Part shown: positions 54,395-64,000 of the stretch, piece after piece
Numbering within the stretch: the stretch's first letter is position 1
Layout of the letters: every line of letters begins with the position of its first letter
Assembly: GCA_948099385.1 (NCBI GenBank)
Contig: CANUEZ040000068.1
Location: 1,713,001-1,777,000, forward strand
Length of the DNA: 64,000 nt
From: Fasciola hepatica
Lineage: Eukaryota > Platyhelminthes > Trematoda > Plagiorchiida > Fasciolidae
Direction: 5' to 3'
Program-made: the position numbers and the translations under genes
The notes under the pieces: model-generated
Seen by the model: only the letters and a program-made list of their open reading frames with translations
What the model was told of the DNA's origin: nothing
Database searches by the model: none

Positions 54395-57300
54395 CAGCCG
54401 TTGTATGGGCTACCGGGAGAAAACGGTAGCAATCGAAACAGTCACTTTCATGCTTAGGACTAGCGTGGTTGTTGTTACGAATGTACGTGGAGTCACCAAT
54501 TAGGCTAAACTGGCCGCTGGCTTATTTTACAGCTTGACCAGTGAAAGTCACAAAGCAAGTTCTGCACACCGTAAAGAAACTACCTGGGACTTAGTTGTGC
54601 TGGTGGACGATGTTCATCCGATTCTGAGGCGCTTGTGAAATCAGGTAACCTAGTGATCCTAGTCTCGGCGAGGTTTCAAATGCTATTGGCAACTGACTAC
54701 GTGGTGCTGAATCTAGGTTAGTTCTTGGAGGGCATCCGGATTTCAGGTGCGACTAAGACTCCCTGGCTTGGGGAAATGACTTATAGATCTTGATTTTTGT
54801 GTCTCTGGATAGAAGTTTCACTCTCTTACCATTACTTGTTCGCCTCAGCTATCTTATTTGTGCCTATTGGGTGACAAGGCGTATGTGGGTGGCCTTGACT
54901 TTTAAGTCCATCCACCTATTTATGATAGCTCTGCATATCCTAGCCGCTTTCAAACTCTGAAATACGCTACATATCTCCTCTTCTTTAACCGTTGCATTTT
55001 CTGTCCTTCCAGGGTGTGATACACGATTCATTTTTTGCCCGCCTAATTGCGTTATACTTTCCCTTTCATTCGCAGCCTCAAGACTCTTATATTCCACCCA
55101 CTTGTGTTGCGGCTTCTTTGAAACTCACTACCCTGTTTTCCCTATCGTTCTCACAAAGCACTTAGCTAACCTCAGCAGCCATGTCTTTGAATCAAATAGC
55201 CCCTCGCGTAAAAATAACAACCAAATTTTCATGTCGCTTATTTTGACGTCTCTGTGTAACCCACCGCCAGGAGCACTTTTAAGCTGCTTGTTCGCTTCCT
55301 TTTGTCTTCCTGGCTGGCTACTCCGGCAACCGTGTCAGTTTTTATCCCGACCTATGCCTCTGCCATGCGATTGAGTATCTGCCCGTCACTCAACTGTTAA
55401 CCCCAGTGGCTTTACCCCTGAGATCCCCCGCAATCTTGCCACCGGACTGTGGAATAAATGATATCGATGGATCTGCTGTTTTCCACATGGTAAATCAGCA
55501 GCACTCACTCGCGATAATCCCGACGGTGAGCGGAGCATTTCTATCGATCCGTTGGACCGGCGTACTTTGAGCATGCAAGATGTCTACAGAGGTGTGCGCG
55601 CTCAATTTGGCTGGTAGGTCATGCCTCATGTACACACTGCACTAGGTGTCTTTCGGGTTTGGTGTGAACCCACCGGTAAAGGACCAGACTGTCCTAGTTT
55701 TTGTCGCCCTGCCTTGGTGTGCACACATTTCCCGTTACCAAAACCTGTTCTAAGCATGTTTTCTTCGTGCTTCATTTTGCTGCTCTCACCGTTTCTATGG
55801 CCGGAGTAAAATGTCTTCCCAAACGCGTGCCACATGTTTACAGCTCATGTCTTATCTGCTGCTTTCTTCCAGTTCCCACGGTGGCTGACCACGGTATCCC
55901 GCTTTAACAACCATTTTTCTTCCTCGTAGAGCCCACTTTGATGCGTACCTTGAAATCTTGAGCTTTTCTGTTGGCCAGTACAACCTGTATACTCCAAGAT
56001 TTTCAAAGTCGAAACTCGTAGCTTTCACCATCTCCTCACTTACTACGACAATTATTAACGAAATTTATCGTGATCAGTTTTTCTACGTGATAATACTATC
56101 GCAAAGAAAACTTACTTTCCCAATTTCTGGATAGATTTATTTTTCATATACACTGTTACACATTGAGCACCGCATTTATCAGCAGTTATCGGTCTTTTTT
56201 CGTAACGCGTGAGGACTGCACTTTCCTTTGCCCACGGTAGATCTCTCTGCTGCATCCCCTGTTGATTTATGTTCCAGTATTTTGTCCTTTAGGACTCGCC
56301 AGCACTATCTGCGAAAATATCAATTTCCATCGTCAGGGCAATCCTATTTTCACATTTGCTAGCAGAGCCAATGGGACGAATAGCAAATAATAGGAATATA
56401 TTTCACCAGTGGTCGAGAAACCAATATAGCGAGCCCCACATTATTTGCAAACCCACATAGCAGAAAGATGGGGCAATAAACGATTATTGGGGACTCACAA
56501 GATCATGAGTCATATTAGTGGTCGAAACAAGTAAAGCCTGGTTTGGATTGGTGGAGCAAAGTTCATACACTGGAAGGCGATAAGGATGATAATTTCCATA
56601 GAGGAATGCTGCGTCACTACCAAACCACCCCCGGTATACTCAGGGAAATATCCAAAAATTTTGAATTGAGGAAATGTTCGTCTTCTTGAAGGACTTAGCT
56701 GTTCGGGAAAAAGGACAAAACGATGACGATAGCAAGTAGCAGGTTGTGAATCACCACCAGTTTATCGCAAGTTGTAGTTGGATGAAGTGATTCGGAACGG
56801 TACATTCATTCACCTGAAGGGCTATTTGTGGCTCGATAACTGCCCCGACAGTTATTGTGAGTACATTTGCTCTCCCTCGAATAATGTGCTCACAGCCATC
56901 GCGGGAGCCGACCTCCTCTGAACCAAGTGTTTGGCGTTTCCAAAAGGGACTGGGAGTGTGAAAGCCTTAGCAAGCAGAAAAGTGATGGAATGCCGGTGGC
57001 CCCTCTCCTCCACACACCTTTCTATGTGGCGGATACATGGAATTTTGACAGGAAGATCCTTTTTGGGGAAGAAAACGGGAAGAAGAATAAAGACAAGCGA
57101 CCGCGAGGGTGATTGCCCCAAGCAGTCCAAAATGCATAGAAAAAAGGCAAAACCACTTGAATAAGTTTTTTGATCCTTAACTAGTTTTGAGTGAGAAGTG
57201 AAAGCCACAGACGAATCTCACTTACGATAAGGTGTAAGGTATATAGTGTCCACGAAAAAACGAGTTCACTTCCAACCCGACCGCAGCTTTCGCGTTGTAC

Positions 57301-58190
57301 CTAGGTTATTTGCTCGTTGAATCCCCGGCCATTAATGTAGTAGACTTGGCTGCGCGTATGACAGAGGATTTAAAAAATAAACAGCGGAAGTTACAGTTAG
57401 GGTAAAGCCGATCAATGACTCTGTGCTCGGTGTGCCGCACAATAATATTCACTCAATCTGGATGGCATACTGGAGCCTCAAAGCAGCATCCAGCCTGAAT
57501 CGACGCCAAACCAAAATCAGAATAGGAAGGCTCTGCAAGTTCTATGGTATCATTTACGAGTAACTGTGGAAGTGTGCGAGATAATACCCTTGATAGTGAG
57601 CCTCAAAACCTATCCGGGCAAAAGACAGTTTATAAAGGGCTTAAATCTGCACAACGGTAAAGAGGCTACCGGAAAAAAGCAAGAGAAACCTGTCCTGCAG
57701 TCCATGTAAGCTCAGTAATTTATGCATTCCTTATCATGCACAACAGACAATTTTCTGAGTGTGGCAGCCAAAAATCGGCCTAAAAAGCCCGCTAGAGCAA
57801 GACAGCGCAACAAACAGAAAAGTAATACAAACAGTCCAGTCTGGACGGCCCGTTACCGTATCTAATATTTGCAAAGTTATCTCCGTAAGAAAGCACGACC
57901 ATGAAAAAAACAAATGTATACAGTGCGGATCAAGTGGTGACCAGAAAGCGGCGTTGGCACTGGTGAAGAACAAAACAGCTTTCCGAAATTCCGACGGAAT
58001 TTGGGAGAGCCTAAGCAGACGAGGAAGATTTAATTGTTTTTATAGTCCATCTACCGCGAAAATTCCTCCCAGATGGTCAAAGCCGTGTTGAGTAGTATTC
58101 GGCTATGGCTGCTTCTACGTTTGCGCTCCCAGGAAGCGGGAGTTCACCGGACTTGCAGTGGTAAGCCTGACTCTACCCTGCCCTCAAGAT
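54395..58190. other. Unassigned, no supported feature
   Basis: 3.8 kb without an assignable gene. The left half (54800-56300) is T/C-rich on the plus strand, like the LINE 3' regions, but I found no matching landmark. A 110-codon plus frame (57759-58091) has one KCIQCGSSGD motif and no further support. The part nearest 58190 may include the 3' LTR of the integrase element beyond. Confidence 0.3.
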
Positions 58191-59640
58191 CTAAGAAGAC
58201 TTAGCACGGTACACCAGCACAGCCCTAGAATTAGACCCTAGTCTCCGGTAGGCACCTTTCAACAAGCAAACTCTTCTCAAATCTGTCCTCTGCATTCTTT
58301 CAATGATGCTTACTACGGCTATCCGTAGGAGCACATCCGTTTCAGTTTCCAGGTTCTCAACCATACCCATGGGCCCCTTGACTCTCGCAAGTGTCTCTGA
58401 AGCAGTCAGCACGCTGCGGCTCTACCTCAGTTTTTTGTCTTGGGAATCACTCTTGCTTAGCCTGCAAAGATGTGATGTTTTCTCCAACCTAATGACACCG
58501 AGATCCGTCTGCGAAGTATATGACCTGGTTCCAGCTCCTGGTTGCGAGCCTCTCATGCTAGCAACAGCCAGTACACCAGCTTCCCCTCAGCAATAGTGGA
58601 CCGTGTGGAGTTGGTTTTAGTCTGCTTCAGTCATCGGACAAAAAAATGCCCATCAGTCGGTTACCCAATGCTAGCTCGACTGCTACAAAGCAGATAGGTA
58701 GAGCCTCTTGTCTCAATAGCTTTTCCTTGGAAAGCTCCGGTAGCAAACTGCTTACTGAACGGATCATCTCCCCCCATATGCCCTCTCCCCGATGGTTCAG
58801 AACCGGGGAGTCGAATTGCCAACTTAAGCCCTTATGGGCTAGGTGGTCGTTATTGTGCTGTCTACCCCAATATTTCAGTTGACCCCTGCTCTCGGTAACT
58901 GCACCCAAGGAACTGAAGCCGTTGTCGTTATAGGTTTCTTTCAGTACTCTACGTCTACTAATAAATCGGACGAAAGGCATCATGAACGAGTTCACTGATA
59001 AACAAGCTATGAACCCAAAATTATTTGCTCGGGTTTGTAGACGAGTGAGCAGGTAGGCGAACCATTATCGCGACCATCCGCTCTTACTTGTAGGAACAAG
59101 CCCAAAGTAGAGTATTCTATCCGAACCAAAACAACATAGCCTTTTTTGACACTACAGTAAAGAAGGCGAGCCATCAGTTGCTGGCTAGTGACAACTGCCT
59201 ATCTTTCACGCGTTTTACTTTACCGATTCCCTTGATGATCCAATACCACTTTTTGATTGCTGTCAGTACTCTCGCGGTTCCGCTATGTCCATCTTCGCTG
59301 TGGTGATGGCGGATAATGACTTCTGTCACCTTGTGTCTGCTCTACAAAATGACTGGGCCTTTGAGGGCATCATATTATTCGGCGTATTTTATTCGGCCAC
59401 CGACGAACAAAACATCTCGTAGAATAACGAGCACAGCTTTCTTAAGAGACTCATGAAACTCTTGCACAGCTCTGCCGTAAATGGTCCTTGCAGAAGTTCC
59501 ACTAAAGGTTCTTTTCTAACCGTTGTTATCACTTCTGCTCGTGCTTTGTCTATGTCATCGAAGCACAAGTTATCCAAGTCAGCAGACCCTTGCTTCTTAA
59601 GTAAAACAGTTCGAGTATAGGAGGTCAACCGGAGGGGCCA
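58191..59640 (-). pseudogene. BEL/Pao-type integrase, different subfamily
   Basis: Top to bottom on the minus strand: a linker with VGGRIKYAE (near 59400) and a degraded zinc domain. The 122-codon frame 58995-58627 then reads SFMMPFVRFISRRRVLKETYNDNGFSSLGA (usual SDNG-x-NF-x-GA, with the catalytic Asp kept), LSWQFDSPVLNHRGEGIWGEMIRS (Glu kept) and AVELALGNRLMGIFLSDD. The C-terminal frame 58412-58191 has GPMGMVENLETETDVLLRIAVV and LRRVCLLKG. It differs from the other two Pao integrases. The polymerase that should lie above 59640 was not found. Confidence 0.8.
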
Positions 59641-62600
59641 AAAGGTGGCCTTTGATAGCCTAGGCCTTTAGGGGGACCGGGAAAACTTGAGGATCATGTC
59701 AGCTTGCAGGTCGGCCGTATTTACGAAAGCAGGATCTTTCTTTGTCTTCACACTATCTGGTTGGACTTACGATAAACCTTGTGGTGGAAGATGTTCCTTT
59801 GGAGGTGAGAGTCCTGTTAATCAAGCCCCCAGATCCCCTTCGGTTGGAATTCCTCTCCAGGCTAGATCAGCATCATCATTTGACCGCAATTGTGGCCACA
59901 GAAACGAGTCGGCTTATAGATGAGCGACAGACAGGAGCTTAGCAACGGATGCATCAAAAGGCACTACAGCACACTCCGTGTACTACCTGATGATCAATTA
60001 GTCTGTCCAAAGTTGCGTTCCACCAAAAGTATCCGGTAGGCTCCCCTTTACATCGCAACCTATCGAACACCTCAGACAGCTGCTGCCATCTCCAGCGTTG
60101 GGTAGTTAACGGGTTTTTTGGGCGATACCAGTGACTGCCCACACAGATGTGCGGTCTGGGGTGTTATCCACCGGGGCTTGCCTTGCTTAGGCCATTGCAT
60201 CGTATTTTGTTTATGGAGCATACGGAATAAGCACAACTCAGTTAATCCTATCTCTTGGCAATTCTCATGGGGTATGCTTGCGGGGACTCATTTTTACCAA
60301 AATGGTTCTTAAACGATACGCAGTTTTTCCATAACACAGTATCCAATGGGTTCAATGGGCTACCACAGCCCAACTTTGATCGGCATTACCTATGCAGTGA
60401 CTGCCTTGCCGAGAGATAACGAGGCTACTAGTCAAAGTAGGTCAAATGAGCGCTGTGTTAGATCCATAACCAAGAAAGGGGTGTCTTCTTACCTATTTTC
60501 CTCAGGCCTCAATTATATTTGGCAGTGGCCCGAGGCATATGCCACCGTGGTCCATCATGGTCATGACACTGTGAATCTAGCTCACTGTGATGGGTGGTAT
60601 TGGGCGATTCGGCATAGCCAAAAGGGGGTAGTGGATGATGCTGACCACCGGAATCTTCAATATTACAGACGATTTATGACCCAGAATCACCCACTCCGTG
60701 GCTACCTTTCGTACTTATGAAGCATAATTCCACGCTTCAGGCTTCTGACAACATTGCGTGTTTGCCTCAATCCAGGACTTTGTATCATTGTGCTACTAAT
60801 TCGCTCCCGTCACCTCTCGTGCAGGATAGAGGTCACTTCTCGTCTTGCTGCTCTGTGCTTACGGCCCAAATGTACTCGGGGTGGATTGGACCCGGGTTGT
60901 GTGTAGCTTGGTTCATCCGGCCGGCTGTCATAATTCTGCTTTCCGTATGCCCAAGAAGACTACGAGCGAACTAGGCCGAAGAGAAAACGATTTCTGTTAG
61001 CTCGTCAAAGGAACGTTAGCGACCGTTTGTAATAACCGATCGGCTCTGCCAGCCCTCTCACACAGCAGGACATACCGAAGACCATTAGCGAGATGAGATC
61101 GGTAGTATAACGAAATTTTTCGAAAGCCGCCATGCAGTCCTGCATTCTGGTGAACAATCTGGGCGATAATCCAGATTCGACACCGCCTTCCTAGAACCCT
61201 GTCGCTAGGGCTCCCAAGAGGGAGGGCACTACCTCGTGCCGGCGGCCAAATTATCCTTCCAGTAGCTCGCAAGACGAGGTAGGTTGAAAACCTGTTTATG
61301 CATTTGCAACGCCGAATCTGGGGCCACAGTTTATTTATAAGTGCACCGCCGTCATATTACTGTACGCAGTGTCCCTCTGTTGTTGCATTTTCGTGCCCGA
61401 ACATTGTCATCTTCTATCTTATGAGTAATGATTTCTCAACAGCCTTCTTCCATTTGATTGATGCCCGCCCATCCCTAAGAATCACTGCGACCCTCAGTAA
61501 AATTCACTTTTGCGTAATATACAATTCTTTCCGGTCTCCGACCGCCTAATTCGCCTGCACGTTTGATTAACGAGCTGCCCAGAGTGGGCCCAGAAAACAT
61601 CCGTCAAGCAATGATACTAATTCTATCCCAGGTTCACTCCACGCCGGTCGATATCCTTTCTTGGTATGCAGCTTGAGCATGTACAACTAAAATATTTACC
61701 GGTTTCATGCGGCTAAACTCTTTGGTGACAATTTATTGTTACATTTCAATCTTTAGGTCTATATTTCCGTGTTGTTCCTTTTCATAAAGGGGCCGTTTTT
61801 GCTCGGTTTGGCTTAGCCAGTTTGAGTTGAATGTTTTTTGTTCGCTAAACCGTGCCAAAAGTGTTTCTTCCCCGCTTGCAGGAAGATGTTTTGAATAGAG
61901 TGCGCAATGGGTCAGCACCTGAAGTGTGCCGACAATAGGCGCATGCTAACTGCTCATAAATCCCGGGGCAGCATTATTCGACGTGGGGTCAACATAACTG
62001 GGTGCTTTTGCAATGCAAGACCGCTGCCAGGCTAGCTTCTCAATTCCCTACTATGAGGAAACTAACTGGAAGTAGACAAGAAGATATGGGAACCACGGAA
62101 AGCCTCGGCAATCCCGAGAAGAGGAAACTTTTATCTTTCCCACGCGAATGTTTTGAGGATGGGCAGTGCGGTGATGGATAGGGCCCGACTAAAGAAGCTG
62201 CGAGGTGATCTACGTGCTGCACGTAGTCTGCTCTCAGCTTCAAATTCTAATAGTGCGACAAAATCGGCCTCAAAGGAGAGAATAAGGCTGATTATAAGCC
62301 ACAGTTGGTCACTGGGTTTGAGCGCAGGATAAGCCCAGTTTCATAATGTCTGGGGCACCAACTAGAGGGACTAACCAGGGAACGGCGGAAGTTGGGGGCT
62401 GCAGAGGAACTCGTGACACAGAAGTGCCACACATTTTCCCAAACTAGCTAGGATAAACTGACCACGAGAAAATCTTAAAAAGGGGGATTTGGAGAACAGG
62501 ATGGTCTGAGATTTCCTAAAACTTGTAGGAATAAGCCGAGTGGTAGAGGATGGAAGAGTTTACAGGACCAGCAAATTGAGACATTCGAGATTCGCTGAAC

Positions 62601-63289
62601 AAACGTGGCCAGCTAAGGCGACCTTGGTTGGTTTCGTGGACCAAAATATCAGGGACCGGCAGCTAGCAGGAGCGGGGGACCTGTTTCGCAGAGTAACCAA
62701 AAGATACATCGACCTGCCTGGTACTTCAAAAATTGGCCTCAAGGCACAAGAAAATACCGACTTAGGAAGGAAACAAGGGCAATCCTCGCACCAACCCGGG
62801 GGTTTCTCAGAAACAAGGCCGGCAATAAAGGCCGGATCCTATATCAGGTGCGGTCCAGCAGGTATTATAAAGCGGAGGTGGCAAATTTAGACCTACTGGA
62901 AGATAGGACCTAGGTCATCTCTCCAGTGGAAGAAGAAGAAAGCCCTATTATAAAATCTCTGGTCAAAAACAACGGGTTACTGATACTGAAACATCTATGA
63001 GGCCTACACATGATTCCCAGCTGACGGGACAAACGGCTATAGGGTCGAGTCAACGGACAATGACGTTGAGAGCTTCAGAAGCAAAAATTAGCGGCCACGA
63101 GCACTCAGCCCGTGGCAAGATACGAAATAGAGAAGATATAGTGGGCTGAAAGAGCCTCTCCGGCGCTATAAACCAAAGACTGCAGCAATATTAGCAAATT
63201 CATGGAACTGATAATATTTTATTTCGGAACCACCCGAAACATGCCTCACACGTGATAAAATTTTTAGAAACGGCAAAGTGGAAGGACGA
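59641..63289. other. Unassigned, no supported feature
   Basis: 3.6 kb in which no domain could be named on either strand. Open frames such as 60346-60720 and 62540-62890 (plus) carry no motif. Position suggests that 59641-61300 once held the rest of the BEL/Pao polyprotein. Confidence 0.3.
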
Positions 63290-63860
63290 AATTCGTGAAA
63301 AATTTAGAAAAACGCATTACAAACGCAGGTCAGGTGGACTCAGAAGAGAGATGAGAGGGAGATAAGTGTATGCTCACCGAAGAAAATGGAGGGCTTTTGG
63401 TTGAACCTAGGGATGGATTCGAATATACGCCCTATATATTTGAAAGCCAACGTCAAATGGAGAAGCTGGCTGATTCAAGTAGAAGAGATTGGTACCTGTG
63501 AGTTTTACATGAGCAGGACTGTAGATCGGCATGAGAAACTGTGGTAATTAGGAGTAGTGAAGGAAAATAGGAGAAAGAGAGAGGAAAGGAAAGGGAAGCA
63601 AAAAAATGAATTATATGGCCAGGAATTAGCTAGCCAATAAGTAAGCTACGTAGCAATAAAAAGGACGGTGTCAATTTGAAAACAGGTAGCGAGCAATACA
63701 AGACAATAAGAGTTGGTCAGATGGAACAATGTTTTGTGAGGATTGAGATACGGTAAATGTGAGGCACAGAAGTAGACAAAAAGGAAGCATATCATGGGGA
63801 GCGGCTGGACATGGGCAAGAGAATTGCCCGGCAAAGAACTGGATGACGCACAGAATATTT
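63290..63860 (-). mobile_element. LINE 3' region (minus strand)
   Basis: The reverse complement follows the order of 14530-15010: tttgccgggcaattctcttgcc, ttttgtctacttctgtgcctcacatttaccgtatctcaatcct, ctcatgccgatctacagtcct, cagccagcttctccatttg and a gtgagcatacacttatctccctctcat block. The (ATT)n tail is not seen. It continues beyond the TA repeat towards the window end. Confidence 0.85.
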
Positions 63861-63865
63861 GTGAA

Positions 63866-63912
63866 TATATGGATATATATATATATAATATTGTACATAT
63901 ATATATGTATAC
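63866..63912. repeat. TA-rich simple repeat
   Basis: Two TA runs with an interrupting attgtac, next to the LINE 3' block and at a place comparable to the TA runs near 45161. Confidence 0.9.
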
Positions 63913-64000
63913 AAGAAGAGGAGGTGCTGAGAGCAATGAAGTGATAGAGCACGTAAGTAGCAGTGCTTGGAAGAGACAAGTAGGTTTATATCAAACAATA
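63913..64000 (-). mobile_element. LINE 3' region, continues out of the window
   Basis: Presumed extension of the same minus-strand LINE beyond its TA tract. It has no landmark of its own. Confidence 0.35.

Noticed and set aside
57759..58091. Zinc-knuckle protein around a KCIQCGSSGD motif
   Set aside because: A single Cys pair without the His and last Cys of a knuckle, and no neighbouring gag or nuclease domain.
60346..60720. 124-codon plus-strand frame as a host exon
   Set aside because: No motif, no splice-site pattern that I could support, and it lies where the missing BEL/Pao polymerase would be expected on the other strand.
62540..62890. 116-codon plus-strand frame as a gene
   Set aside because: No recognisable domain and no repeat or neighbour that supports a function.

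Overview
This is a eukaryotic, repeat-saturated stretch. I see no host exon, tRNA, rRNA or CRISPR array that I can support. Nearly every recognisable coding trace is a decayed retrotransposon: Ty3/gypsy, BEL/Pao, or an endonuclease-encoding non-LTR (LINE) family. One gypsy gag carries a CHCC rather than CCHC finger (known from CsRn1-type elements of flukes), and the Pao copies resemble flatworm Pao elements. I therefore infer a parasitic flatworm (fluke or tapeworm), with low certainty.

Layout. 1-4042: fragments of one Pao family (an LTR, gag pieces, an inverted LTR piece, and an internally deleted copy). 4043-7865 (-): a fairly complete gypsy gag-PR-RT-RH-IN element. 7866-15150 (+): LINE 1 with a very long 3' region. 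15160-20735 (+): LINE 2, head to tail behind it. 20740-24200 (-): a third LINE facing the first two. 24440-30881 (-): the best-preserved Pao element, with a whole 3' LTR. 30884-42180: a large inverted repeat, two almost identical 4.84-kb copies of a dead gypsy element around a 1.6-kb spacer. 42165-43460 (+): a gypsy gag-PR-RT remnant. 43466-46750: Pao LTR, LINE, (TA)n and gypsy scraps. 46906-52720 (+): another Pao element, LTR to integrase. 52640-53835: second Pao gag and LTR. 53922-54394 (-): gypsy gag. 58191-59640 (-): a BEL/Pao-type integrase. 63290-63990 (-): LINE 3' end. About 54.4-58.2 kb and 59.6-63.3 kb hold nothing I can name.

How it fits together. These elements do not form a working system. 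Stops, frameshifts and lost catalytic residues show that they are dead. The unusual signal is structural: two inverted pairs (31-42 kb, and 3.3-4.04 kb with 46.9-47.65 kb) are almost identical although they lie in old, diverged sequence, and the paired copies share the same disabling mutations. The copying therefore happened at DNA level after the elements died (inverted duplication or gene conversion), or it is an assembly artefact. LINE 3' regions recur at five or six places with a (TA)n tract at a similar position in several of them.
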